DNA from: Chloroflexota bacterium
GTDB taxonomy: Bacteria > Chloroflexota > Dehalococcoidia > DSTF01 > RBG-16-68-14
Assembly (NCBI GenBank): GCA_022562155.1
Contig: JADFPV010000028.1
Coordinates: 1-34,368 of the forward strand
Direction of reading: 5' to 3'
Length of the DNA stretch: 34,368 bases
Shown here: one piece after another, positions 9,614 through 18,889 of the stretch
Position numbering within the stretch: the stretch's first letter is position 1
How the letters are laid out: each line of letters opens with the position of its first letter
Notes under the pieces: model-generated
Database searches by the model: none
Seen by the model: only the letters and a program-made list of their open reading frames with translations
What the model was told of the DNA's origin: nothing
Made by a program: the position numbers and the translations under genes

Positions 9614-12268
9614 ATGACGACCGAACGCACCATCATCGCGATCCTGGTGGCATTCATCCTGGGGGTGCTGTTCACGGCGACGCCGGTGGGAGGGAGCGTG
9701 CTGGATCCAATCCAGAGCGTCCTGCGGCCCTCCGCCTCGCCCGGCCCAGCGCCCGTGAACCTGATGAACTTTCAGGGGGAGCTGACCGACCCCAGCACCG
9801 GCGACCCCGTGGCTGACGGCACCTACTCGATCAGGTTCAGCGTCTGGGACGCCGACGCGGCGGGCAGCGAGGAGTGGAACGAGACACAGCCTGCCGTGAG
9901 CGTGAGCGGCGGACTCTTCAGCGTGCTCCTCGGCTCGGTCACGCCGCTCACCGCGGACGTCTTCGGCGAGTCGCCCCGCTACCTGGAGATCGAGATCGAC
10001 CCGGCGGGCGCGGCCGAGGTGCTGTCACCGCGCCAGCAGTTCGCCACCGTGCCCTACGCCTTCCACGCCGTCAACGCCTGGGCGCTGGACGGCAACAGCG
10101 GCACCGGCGCCGGTACGAACTTCCTGGGCACGACCGACAATGCGGATCTTGCCATCAGGACGAACGGGATCGAGAGAATGCACTTCGACACCAATGGCAA
10201 TGTTGGCATCGGGACATCGAGCCCGGGTTCTGCCTTAGAAATACGAGACGACACTGCGCCCCAGTTGAGCGTAGGTCATGAAACATTTCCTCAGTATGCT
10301 GTCGAGATACACCACAGTGGAATAATCAACGCCCAAAACGGTGCAAACGGAAACCTAACACTCAAAAACGACGGAGTGACGGCAATAACAATAAGCAATG
10401 CTGCGAACGTGGGCATCGGCACGACGAGCCCCACCAGACCACTAACTGTGGTGAGACCAGACGGCGCTGACAGTGGGGACTTTATGGCGAGTTTTACGAA
10501 CAACGATACCACGTCGGACCAAGGGCATGGGCTCCTAATCCAGGCTGGAAACGATTCCGCAGACATCCCGCTTATGGTCAAGGATTTGGCGGGATTAACA
10601 CTTCTCCGCGTAATCGGAAACGGCAACGTCGGCATCGGGACGACGAGCCCGACCGAGAAGCTGCACGTGGTGGGGAACGTGATAGTGAGTGGTCTCATTA
10701 CCGGTGACCTGGTGTGCACAGAGTGCGTAGGGACCACGGAGCTGAAAAACGGAAACGTGGAGACCGTTGACTTGGCGAACAACTCGATCACCACGCTCAA
10801 GATCGTAGACGGAGCGGTGGATACCCCCGACCTGGCAACCAACGCCGTCACCGCCGCCAAGGTGGCGTTCAACTACGCAGGCAGCACCAGCGAAGGCGGC
10901 GCGGCCACCGATCTGTCGTGTGCGAACTGTGTGTCGGCGGGGGAGGTGGCGTTCAACTACGCCGGCAGCGCCAGCGAAAACGGGCCTGCAAGCGATCTGG
11001 TGTGTGTGGCCTGCGTAGACAGCTCAGAGATTGTGGGCGCCCTTGCAGGGTGGCTGCTAGGCGGGAACGCCGGCACCACGCCCGGCACCGACTTCGTGGG
11101 CACCACGGACAATGTGGCGCTGGAGCTGCGCGTAAACGGTGCCCGCGCCATGCGCCTGGAACCCAACGGCACCAGCCCAAACCTGATCGGTGGTTTCGGC
11201 GGAAACAGCGTCACGGCGGGCAAGGTGGGCGCCACCATCGGCGGCGGCGGAGCGAGTGGTTTCGAGAACCAGGTCACGGGCAACTTCAGCACTGTCGGCG
11301 GAGGGCGCAATAACACTGCCAGCGCCCAAAGCTCCGCGACGGTCGGCGGTGGCAGCAGCAACACCGCCAGTGGCAACGGCGCCACCGTGGGCGGTGGCAG
11401 CAGCAACACCGTCGGCGGCCAGACCGCCACTATCGGCGGAGGTTTTTCGAACGAAGCCAGCTCCATCTTCGCGACTGTCGGTGGCGGGGGGGCCAACACA
11501 GCCAGCGCCTTCGGTGCCACGATTGCCGGTGGTATCGAAAGCACGAGTAGCGGTGCATTTGCCGCTGTTCCGGGTGGTTCGCTCAACGCAGCCGCCGGGG
11601 ACTACAGCCTCGCGGCCGGCCGCCGCGCCAAGGTTGCAGCGGCCCACGACGGTACCTTTCTCTTTGCTGACTCGAGCGGCTTCGACTTCAACTCGGCGGC
11701 GGCCAACGAGTTCGCCGTGCGCTCCATCGGCGGCGCCCGCGTCGTTACGGCTGTCGATGGCGGCACGGGCGCGCCCACGGCGGGCGTGAAGCTTGACCCC
11801 GGCGACACCGCCTGGGAGGTCCTGAGCGATCGGGAATCGAAGGAGAACTTCGTTGTCCTGAACGCTCGCGCCATTTTGGAGCGGCTAAGCGGCGTTCCCA
11901 TCACCGAGTGGAACTACAAGGCTCAGGACGCCTCCAACCGTCACATCGGCCCCACGGCGCAGGACTTCTACGCCGCCTTCGGCCTCTCCGACGACGAACG
12001 CTACATCAGCCCAATCGACACGGACGGCGTGGCCCTGGCCGCCATCCAGGGGCTGTACGAGCTGGCGCAGGAGCAGCAGGCCCAGATCGCGGTGCTGCAA
12101 GAGGGACTGGGAGAGGAACCGGAGGGCAGCACTGCTGCTCCTGTGGCTGCGAGCCCCACATCCTCCGGCCTGTCCACAATCTGGGTCGGCCTCGGCGCCG
12201 GGCTGTTCCTGGCCGCCCTCGTGCTTGGGCGGTTGGGAGCGGTTGCTCTGCGACGGAGCCGGGCATAG
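9614..12268 (+). CDS. Large secreted/surface fibre: tail-fibre-like N-terminus, YadA-like head repeats, C-terminal peptidase S74 (intramolecular chaperone) domain and terminal TM segment
   Basis: Signal/TM TIIAILVAFILGVLF; GNVGIGTTSP repeats; ATVGGGSSNTASGNGATVGGGSSNT repeats; LSDRESKENFVVLNARAILERLSGVPITEWNYK...HIGPTAQDFYAAFGL; C-terminal IWVGLGAGLFLAALVLGRLGAVALRRSRA. Confidence 0.88.
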   Translation: MTTERTIIAILVAFILGVLFTATPVGGSVLDPIQSVLRPSASPGPAPVNLMNFQGELTDPSTGDPVADGTYSIRFSVWDADAAGSEEWNETQPAVSVSGGLFSVLLGSVTPLTADVFGESPRYLEIEIDPAGAAEVLSPRQQFATVPYAFHAVNAWALDGNSGTGAGTNFLGTTDNADLAIRTNGIERMHFDTNGNVGIGTSSPGSALEIRDDTAPQLSVGHETFPQYAVEIHHSGIINAQNGANGNLTLKNDGVTAITISNAANVGIGTTSPTRPLTVVRPDGADSGDFMASFTNNDTTSDQGHGLLIQAGNDSADIPLMVKDLAGLTLLRVIGNGNVGIGTTSPTEKLHVVGNVIVSGLITGDLVCTECVGTTELKNGNVETVDLANNSITTLKIVDGAVDTPDLATNAVTAAKVAFNYAGSTSEGGAATDLSCANCVSAGEVAFNYAGSASENGPASDLVCVACVDSSEIVGALAGWLLGGNAGTTPGTDFVGTTDNVALELRVNGARAMRLEPNGTSPNLIGGFGGNSVTAGKVGATIGGGGASGFENQVTGNFSTVGGGRNNTASAQSSATVGGGSSNTASGNGATVGGGSSNTVGGQTATIGGGFSNEASSIFATVGGGGANTASAFGATIAGGIESTSSGAFAAVPGGSLNAAAGDYSLAAGRRAKVAAAHDGTFLFADSSGFDFNSAAANEFAVRSIGGARVVTAVDGGTGAPTAGVKLDPGDTAWEVLSDRESKENFVVLNARAILERLSGVPITEWNYKAQDASNRHIGPTAQDFYAAFGLSDDERYISPIDTDGVALAAIQGLYELAQEQQAQIAVLQEGLGEEPEGSTAAPVAASPTSSGLSTIWVGLGAGLFLAALVLGRLGAVALRRSRA

Positions 12269-12316
12269 GAGCGTCTGGATGACTGTGAACGCAAACAAGG
12301 CGGGAGGAGGGCAGCC

Positions 12317-12919
12317 ATGAGCAGACGAAGCATCCTGGCCCTCGTCGCGGGTACGGCAGCCCTCGTGCTGGCGCTGGGCGCGGGCGTGGTGCTCACCGCG
12401 CCCGACACCGCCATCCCCTGGTCCGTCTTCGGCGCCAGCGGCAACTCGTCCTCGTCGACGAACTACGAGTTGGGTTCGACATCTGGCCAGTCGTCCCCCA
12501 TCGGGGCGTCTGGCAGCACGAACTACAGCCTCAACGCGGGTTTCTGGACGGGCGCAGCTCCGGGCGGCAAGCTCCCTGACCCCGGCGACACGGACGGCGA
12601 CGGCTGCAGCGATCAGCGCGAGAACGGATCGGATGAGAAGTTGGGCGGGCTGCGCGATTACAAGAACCCGAACGACTTCTACGATGTGCTGGGCGGGGGC
12701 GGCGGGCCGCCGGACCAGATCATCGACCTGACGAACGACATCTTCGAGGTGATACAGCACTACGCGCCTACTGGGACGGAGCCGCCGTACGATGTCAACT
12801 TCGACCGCGGGCCGTCGGCTGGGCCGAACCCCTGGAACATGACGGCGCCGGACGGGGTGATCGACCTGACGAACGACATCCTGGGTGTGATTCTTCAGTA
12901 CTTGCACGACTGCCGGTAG
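12317..12919 (+). CDS. Secreted protein with two dockerin-like calcium-binding repeats
   Basis: Signal peptide; SSTNYELGSTSGQ...STNYSLNAGFWTG; PDQIIDLTNDIFEVIQHY and PDGVIDLTNDILGVILQYLHDC repeats. Confidence 0.7.
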   Translation: MSRRSILALVAGTAALVLALGAGVVLTAPDTAIPWSVFGASGNSSSSTNYELGSTSGQSSPIGASGSTNYSLNAGFWTGAAPGGKLPDPGDTDGDGCSDQRENGSDEKLGGLRDYKNPNDFYDVLGGGGGPPDQIIDLTNDIFEVIQHYAPTGTEPPYDVNFDRGPSAGPNPWNMTAPDGVIDLTNDILGVILQYLHDCR

Positions 12920-12943
12920 AGGGCTGCGCTTGCTAGCTACCAA

Positions 12944-12969
12944 GGAGGCCCCTCTCACGAGGGGCCTCC
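12944..12969. terminator. Bidirectional hairpin terminator between convergent genes (no U-tract)
   Basis: GGAGGCCCCTC-TCAC-GAGGGGCCTCC, perfect 11-bp stem. Confidence 0.65.
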
Positions 12970-12990
12970 TGCTGCCTCCGTAGAACCCTA

Positions 12991-13980
12991 CTAACGCACC
13001 CTAAGGGCCGGCAGCACATCGCTGCCATAGAACTCGATCAGCCGTCTCTGGTCAGGCTGCACCGAGTGGATCGCGACGTGCGTCGCGCCCGCTTTGAACA
13101 GTCGGTTAACCTGCTCGACATGTTCTGCCGGATCGACGCTGATGAGCCACGGCGCGACTACATCATCGAGCGTCACGTTCTGCTCGGCGGTGCGCTGGAT
13201 GGCGCGCGGGTCGTCCATATCCACCACGAGGGGAAATGCGGGCGCGAACCGCCAGAGCGGAGCGGCTGCGTAGGCCTCTTCTTCGCTCCCGACGAACACA
13301 TACTGCTCTACAAGGATTTCCATTGCTGACGCGCCGGCGTCTCTAGCGGCGACCCCCTCTCGAAACGCCCGCACCACGTCGGGCGCTTCGAGCAGCGTCT
13401 CCGAGTTCGTGATCCATCCGTTTCCGGCCTCGCCGGCCAGCGCGGCCGATCGCGGGCCGGATGCCGCGATGTAGATCGGGATCGGAGTCGATGGCTTGTC
13501 GTAGATCTTGGCGTTGGTGATGGAGAACCCGCTGCCCTCATGTGTGACGCGTTCCTCTTCCCACAGCTTTCGGATCAGCTCGACCGCCTCGCGGAGCAGC
13601 GCGAGCCGTTCGGAGTACGGGCCCCAGCCGCCGCCGGCCGGCAGCTCGTTCACGGCCTCTCCCGTACCCACGCCCAGAAACACGCGGCCTGGGTAGAGCA
13701 CGCCTAACGTCGCAAACGCCTGGGCGACGAGCGCCGGGCGATTTCGATAGATCGGGCACGTCACCGCCGTCCCCAACAGCACTCGGGACGTCCGTTGGCC
13801 CGCGGCGGCCAGGGTCAGCCAGGCGTTGCCCGCGTGGCCCTGGTTCTCCTGCCAGGGATGGAAGTGATCGCTGGCCCAAACGCTGTCGAATCCCGCCTCC
13901 TCGGCGGCAACGGCCCCTCCGACGAGGTCCGCCGGCGAGAACTGCTCGTGCGATAGAAAGTAACCGATCTTCCGATTCAT
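12991..13980 (-). CDS. LLM-class F420-dependent oxidoreductase (glucose-6-phosphate dehydrogenase-like group)
   Basis: IGYFLSHEQFSPADLV...GFDSVWASDHFHPWQENQGHAGNAW...GVGTGEAVNE...YIAASGPRSAALAGEAGNGWI. Confidence 0.85.
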   Translation of the reverse strand: MNRKIGYFLSHEQFSPADLVGGAVAAEEAGFDSVWASDHFHPWQENQGHAGNAWLTLAAAGQRTSRVLLGTAVTCPIYRNRPALVAQAFATLGVLYPGRVFLGVGTGEAVNELPAGGGWGPYSERLALLREAVELIRKLWEEERVTHEGSGFSITNAKIYDKPSTPIPIYIAASGPRSAALAGEAGNGWITNSETLLEAPDVVRAFREGVAARDAGASAMEILVEQYVFVGSEEEAYAAAPLWRFAPAFPLVVDMDDPRAIQRTAEQNVTLDDVVAPWLISVDPAEHVEQVNRLFKAGATHVAIHSVQPDQRRLIEFYGSDVLPALRVR

Positions 13981-14087
13981 CTGTCCTATCCGCGTCGCGT
14001 GGCTCCCTAGAACCCAGGGCGCTCCTAATCTACCATGGTGAGCGAAGGCGAGCCGAGACCATGCGAGCGGAGAGGAGCCGAGGCCAC

Positions 14088-15098
14088 ATGACAGACGAGG
14101 TTCGCGTCGGCGTGATTGGCGCCGGTTCGCTCGGGATGCGCCACTGCCGCACGCTCGCGCAGCTCACACCGGCAGCGCATCTCGTCGCCGTTGCCGACGT
14201 GAACGAGCGTGCCGCCCGGGACGCCGCCTCCCTCAGTCCGGGCGCGAAGGCGACGAGCGACTACCGGTCGCTGCTGGATGATCCCTCCATCCAGGCGATC
14301 GTCATCGTTACGCCGAACGACACGCATGCGCGGATCGTGGCCGAGGCGGCTGAGGCGAAAAAGGACATCTTCTGCGAGAAGCCCCTAGGCCTGGAACTAA
14401 GCACTGTTGACGCGGCGCTGGCTGCGGTCGCCAGGCACGGCGTCAAACTCCAGCTCGGCTTCCAGCGGCGCTTCGACCGAGCCTACCGCGAGGTCCAGCG
14501 CGCCATCGCCGCCGGAGAAGTCGGCGAAATAGAGCTGGTCGTCGGCACGGCCCGTGACCCGGCGCCACCGCCCGCCTCGTATCTGGAGCGCAGCGGAAGC
14601 ATCTTCGCTGACCTGGCAATCCACGACTTCGACAGCGTGCGCTTTCTCACCGGCTTGGAGGTCGACGAGGTATTTGCCTGGGGCGCCGGTGCCCTCTCCG
14701 ATGGGAGCGAGGAGGTGGCGCTCGATACCGCCGTCACATCGTTGCGCCTGGAAAACGGCGCGCTGGCCACTGTTACTAGCAGTAGAAGGTCAGACTACGG
14801 ATACGATGTGAGGGTCGAACTGTCTGGCTCGAAGGGCATGCTCGCGTTAGGTGACGCACGACGCTCTCCAATTAAGTCCTATACCGGCGCGGGCGTGTCC
14901 CACGACTTCGTCGGTTCTTATTGGGAGTTATTCGAAGAGGCCTACGTCGCTGAGCTCCAGCACTTCGTCGAATGTGTAGCAAACGATGAAGAGCCGCAGG
15001 TTACCGGCGCTGACGGACGCCGGGCTCTTGAGATAGCTCTCGCAGCCGAGCGATCGGTCAACGAGGGACGCTCCGTGTCGCTCGTTAGAGACTCATAG
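14088..15098 (+). CDS. Gfo/Idh/MocA family oxidoreductase
   Basis: VGVIGAGSLGMRHCRTLA; DIFCEKPLGLE; QLGFQRRFDRAYRE; LAIHDFDSVRFL. ORF open from 14061. Confidence 0.88.
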   Translation: MTDEVRVGVIGAGSLGMRHCRTLAQLTPAAHLVAVADVNERAARDAASLSPGAKATSDYRSLLDDPSIQAIVIVTPNDTHARIVAEAAEAKKDIFCEKPLGLELSTVDAALAAVARHGVKLQLGFQRRFDRAYREVQRAIAAGEVGEIELVVGTARDPAPPPASYLERSGSIFADLAIHDFDSVRFLTGLEVDEVFAWGAGALSDGSEEVALDTAVTSLRLENGALATVTSSRRSDYGYDVRVELSGSKGMLALGDARRSPIKSYTGAGVSHDFVGSYWELFEEAYVAELQHFVECVANDEEPQVTGADGRRALEIALAAERSVNEGRSVSLVRDS

Positions 15099-15121
15099 GC
15101 CTGGGCAGGCCAAAGGATGCC

Positions 15122-15162
15122 GCAGAAGCGAAGCTTCTGAAAAGCTGAACCGTAGGTTCAGC
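15122..15162. repeat. Double-hairpin repeat, copy a
   Basis: CAGAAGC-GAA-GCTTCTG then GCTGAACC-GTA-GGTTCAGC. Confidence 0.7.
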
Positions 15163-17143
15163 CCGATACACCTTCTATGAAACGAGTGTGCGCGTCTTCC
15201 AATGCCTTCGGCATACTCGGGAACTGGGCCAGGTACTCGTTGCGGCGGGGGATTTCACTTTGCCATAGCTCCGCGTCGTAGGTGAGCAGCTTCGCGAGCG
15301 TCTCGTCCTTAATGGACAGCCCGTCACGATTCAGCGCCTTCGGCGTCGGGATGACACCTGCCGGCGTGACGGTCACCAGTCCGTCAGCCTCAGCCTTAGC
15401 AAGCTCGCCGGCTTCACGCTTCGTCGGCTGTTCGATCGCCCAGGCGAGGGCCCGCAGGTTCTCGGTGTAGCCGGGCCACATGAAGCGCCCATCATCGTCC
15501 TTCGCGAACCAGTTGACGTGGAAGAAGCCCGGCGCATTGTCGCCGGCTCGTTCCATCAGTGACAGCCAGTCTTGGAAGAACAGCTGCTCAGGGTACGAGT
15601 AGAACCCCATCATGGCCATCGGGTCGGCGCGAAAGACGACCGGCGCATCGATAGCCGCCGTTGTCTCGACGCCCATGACCGAGCCGTCGTAGACGCCCGT
15701 TTGCACGTCGGGCAGCTGGCGGATCAGTGGCTCGCGCGGGCTGCTCACCCGCCCACCGAAGATCACACCGCTGATCGGCACACCCTTGGCCACGTCCCAC
15801 TCCGGGGAGATGTTTGGGATACTCGTCAACGGCACCGTGAAGCGGCTGTTCTTCTGAGCCCACGGATGCGCCTTGCTCTTCTGCTCATCAGCAAGGCGAT
15901 CGCTGATGCGCTTGCCTTGCCAGTCGATCCAGCCGGTGACGTCCTCTGGGTAGTCGGGCGTCATCCCCTCCCACCAGATTTCGTTGGTCTCCTCATGCAG
16001 AGCGACGTTCGTGAAAATCGTGCCGCTACCCGCCTGGATGGCCGTCATCGCAGCAGGGTTCGTTGCACTGTTAGTCCCAGGAACGACGCCGAAGACACCG
16101 AATTCGGGGTTCATCCCGTAGACGCGGCCGTCGTCGCCGACGTACAGCCAGACGATGTCATCGCCCAGGAAGTGAACCTTGTACTTGTCTCGCAGCGCCT
16201 CCGGCGCTTCGGTCATCACCAGGTTCGTCTTGCCCGATGCGCTGGGAAATCCGACGATCAGATACTTGATTTCTCCGGTTTCTAAGTTTTCGATCCCCAT
16301 CAGCCCCATCTGGTCAACCAGCCAGCCATTCTCGTGCGCATCGAAGGAAGCCAGGCGCAGACCGTGCGCAATCTTCGCCAGCAGCGCGTTGCCTCCGTAG
16401 GCCGACCCGAAATGGAGGATCTCCCGATCGCGCGCAAGCGTCGCGAAGTAGCGATCATCGTCGGCGCTCGTCGGCGTCGGCTTCGGTGAACGCTGCAGGT
16501 TGTCCAGGTCTCCAGCCACGTGGGTACCGCGGACGAAGTCAGCGCTATCGCCAAGCGCGTCCCACGCGACCTTACCGACGCGGGCCATGCGGATCATGCT
16601 CAGTGCCACGTAGCGGCTGTCCGTCAATTCAATTCCAATGCCCCACTTCGCGAGGGGCGAGTCTACCGAGTTCGCCATCACATACGGGATGACGTACATC
16701 GTCTTACCGGCGGATGCTCCCTTCATCTGCGCGGCGACTTCGGCGCGCAGCTCAGAGGCGGGTCGCCAGTTGTTGAACCGGCCCGTGTCGGCCTCGTCGT
16801 CCGTTCCGACGTATGTCCGCTCCTCGGTCCGGGCCGTGTCCTTCGGATGCGACCGCGCGTAGTACGTGCCGTTCCCGAGATCGATCAGCTCGCCCGCCGC
16901 GACCGCCTCCTTGAGGAGCCGGTCATCATCGGCGGCATCGACTAGCTCGACGGCATCTACCCCGGTCCAGGCGGCGCGTTCTGCAACCCACGCTTTCACG
17001 GTCGCGTTGGGAATGGGCAAGCCATCGACGAGGTTGCTCGCATGAGCGACCGCGTCGGCCCCGCCCCGCATCTCGGGAAGAGCGCCCTCTACTTCTGAGT
17101 CAGTCGTTCGGTCTTGCTCTTCGTTTTGAAACATAACGTTCAC
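15158..17143 (-). CDS. pckG: Phosphoenolpyruvate carboxykinase (GTP)
   Basis: GTP-PEPCK motifs: GKTMYVIPYVMA, IVGFPSASGKTNLVMTEAPEAL, LGDDIVWL, GMNPEFGVFGVVPGTN, FHVNWFAKDDDGRFMWPGYTENLRAL. Confidence 0.93.
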   Translation of the reverse strand: MNVMFQNEEQDRTTDSEVEGALPEMRGGADAVAHASNLVDGLPIPNATVKAWVAERAAWTGVDAVELVDAADDDRLLKEAVAAGELIDLGNGTYYARSHPKDTARTEERTYVGTDDEADTGRFNNWRPASELRAEVAAQMKGASAGKTMYVIPYVMANSVDSPLAKWGIGIELTDSRYVALSMIRMARVGKVAWDALGDSADFVRGTHVAGDLDNLQRSPKPTPTSADDDRYFATLARDREILHFGSAYGGNALLAKIAHGLRLASFDAHENGWLVDQMGLMGIENLETGEIKYLIVGFPSASGKTNLVMTEAPEALRDKYKVHFLGDDIVWLYVGDDGRVYGMNPEFGVFGVVPGTNSATNPAAMTAIQAGSGTIFTNVALHEETNEIWWEGMTPDYPEDVTGWIDWQGKRISDRLADEQKSKAHPWAQKNSRFTVPLTSIPNISPEWDVAKGVPISGVIFGGRVSSPREPLIRQLPDVQTGVYDGSVMGVETTAAIDAPVVFRADPMAMMGFYSYPEQLFFQDWLSLMERAGDNAPGFFHVNWFAKDDDGRFMWPGYTENLRALAWAIEQPTKREAGELAKAEADGLVTVTPAGVIPTPKALNRDGLSIKDETLAKLLTYDAELWQSEIPRRNEYLAQFPSMPKALEDAHTRFIEGVSG

Positions 17144-17308
17144 CCCCCGCTAGCCACCTTCCAGCCCGAAAACTCTAACAAGCCACGGCTAACGGGCAAG
17201 GGCCAAGCAGATGGAGACTCGCCGCCGCCCACCGGTAGCCAACGTTACTGAGGTGCTGTAGGCTACGGGCGACGGAACAGCGCATCGAACCAACCAGAGG
17301 AGTTAGCC

Positions 17309-17650
17309 TTGGTTCAGGAGCTGCCCGAAGGCACCGTTACGGTTCTCTTCACCGACGTCGTCGGCTCGACGGAACTGACGAATCGGCTCGGTGACGAGCG
17401 CGCCCGCGAGGTGCTCGGCGCCTGCGACGACCTTGTGCGCGGCCAGATCGAACGACATCGCGGCCGCGAAGTGAAGGGCACGGGCGACGGCCTCATGGTG
17501 GCGTTCACCTCGGCGAGGGGGGCCATCGCCTGCGCCGTCGATATCCAGCGAGCGATGGCAGAGCGCGCCCGCAGCGAACCAGATCGGGCCGTGGGCGTGA
17601 AGATCGGCATGCCCAAGCACATCGAGATGGCTAAAACGATGCTGGACTAG
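17309..17650 (+). CDS. Truncated stand-alone class III nucleotide cyclase homology domain
   Basis: GTVTVLFTDVVGSTELTNRLGDERAR...EVKGTGDGLMVAF, ending VKIGMPKHIEMAKTMLD* before the catalytic second half. TTG start with upstream AGAGGAG. Confidence 0.7.
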   Translation: MVQELPEGTVTVLFTDVVGSTELTNRLGDERAREVLGACDDLVRGQIERHRGREVKGTGDGLMVAFTSARGAIACAVDIQRAMAERARSEPDRAVGVKIGMPKHIEMAKTMLD

Positions 17651-17698
17651 CAGGAGCGCGTAGGGGCGTTGCTCGCCGCGCCCCTTGTGTCTCCCTCC

Positions 17699-18439
17699 CT
17701 ACGTAGCCAACCGCTGGATCGAGAACCCCACGCCCGAAAGCGCCGTCGCCATCAGCAGCGCGATGACGATCCGACGGAAGATCGCCGCATCGATTCTCGA
17801 TGCCAGCCAGTTCCCGGACGTGTTGCCGATGAGAACCGCCGGCAGCCCGACGAGCGCCAGCAGCACCGCATCGCGCGTAACGACTCCTGCGATGAAAAAG
17901 ATCACCACTGTGACAATGCTGCCGGCCAGGAGGTACAGCGCCATCACGCCGCGGAACTCGTCGCGCTCGTGGCCCCGTCCCACCAGATAGCTGACGATCG
18001 GCGGGCCGGACATGCTCGTGCTCGTCGCAAGCACACCGGAGAGCGCGCCGACGCCAAGCTCGGTCCGCAGACCGCGCGCCGTGATGCGCATCCCCGCCGC
18101 CAGCGCGCCGGCCATCGTCACCGCGGCCAGCCCCACGACGAGACGCAGGCCATCCTCCGGCACACGCAGCAGCACCAGCAAGCCGACCGGCATCCCGAGC
18201 CAGCTCCCCACCATCAGCGTGCCGACAGTCCGCCAATGGACATCGGACCAGACGCGGAACGCCAGCAGCACCTCCGACGCCAGCGCCAGCAGCGAGACGA
18301 CCACAACCGTGTCCTTCACGTCGAGCACCAGCACCAGGAACGGCACCGAGATCAGCGCGAACCCGAACGCCGTCACCCCCTGCGCCAGGCTTGCTAGCAG
18401 CGCAACGCCGATCACCACAGACGCGGTCTCAACAGCCAT
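17699..18439 (-). CDS. TSUP (TauE/SafE) family permease
   Basis: Eight or so TM helices; AQGVTAFGFALISVPFLV; SGVLATSTSMSGPPIVSYLV. Confidence 0.82.
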   Translation of the reverse strand: MAVETASVVIGVALLASLAQGVTAFGFALISVPFLVLVLDVKDTVVVVSLLALASEVLLAFRVWSDVHWRTVGTLMVGSWLGMPVGLLVLLRVPEDGLRLVVGLAAVTMAGALAAGMRITARGLRTELGVGALSGVLATSTSMSGPPIVSYLVGRGHERDEFRGVMALYLLAGSIVTVVIFFIAGVVTRDAVLLALVGLPAVLIGNTSGNWLASRIDAAIFRRIVIALLMATALSGVGFSIQRLAT

Positions 18440-18491
18440 GCACGTGAGTATGGAGGAACGTAAGGAGATGGGCTATGGGGCCGTTCAGCGT

Positions 18492-18530
18492 GCAGTTGCG
18501 CAGCAACTGCCAAGCCCGTCGCAGACGGGC
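18492..18530. repeat. Double-hairpin repeat, copy b
   Basis: GCAGTTGC-GCA-GCAACTGC, CAA, GCCCGTC-GCA-GACGGGC. Confidence 0.8.
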
Positions 18531-18640
18531 CGTCAGCCGCCCGTCGAAGATGGGCCGGGATCCCCACAGGGGAACAAAACCTGCCCGCCTTTCGTCTGAA
18601 TATAGAACGGGTACAATGCAACCGCGTCCACAAGCACAAG

Positions 18641-18886
18641 ATGGAGGCCCTCATGGAGTGGGATTTAATCGTATGGATACTACTGGTCGTGTTCGGCGCC
18701 GCCTCGATTGTCGGCGGCATCGTCACCTATCGAGGCAGCAAGAGCACCGGTGGTCGGGCGGCCGGCGCGGCCTTAGCTGCCGCCGGGATCGCCATGTGGG
18801 CCATCGTTCTCGTCACAGTGCCCGTGTCTAGCTCGAGCGGCGACACGCCCTCCCCGATTATCGCGGGTGAGGTACTCGCCGACTAG
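18641..18886 (+). CDS. Small two-TM membrane protein
   Basis: Two hydrophobic segments in MEALMEWDLIVWILLVVFGAASIVGGIV...AAGIAMWAIVLVTVPV. Confidence 0.5.
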   Translation: MEALMEWDLIVWILLVVFGAASIVGGIVTYRGSKSTGGRAAGAALAAAGIAMWAIVLVTVPVSSSSGDTPSPIIAGEVLAD

Positions 18887-18889
18887 ACA

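Noticed and set aside
11230-11600. CRISPR-like periodicity
   Set aside because: The repetition is in-frame protein repeats (VGGGxxNTAS), not direct repeats with unique spacers.
9614-12268. Prophage tail-fibre module
   Set aside because: S74/fibre motifs are phage-like, but no capsid, portal, terminase or lysis genes are nearby and the protein has a signal and C-terminal TM.
11885-12958. 357-aa minus-strand ORF
   Set aside because: Covers the S74 domain and dockerin-like gene on the opposite strand; no recognisable motif.
17669-18397. 242-aa Arg/His-rich plus-strand ORF
   Set aside because: Antisense to the TSUP permease; low-complexity artefact.
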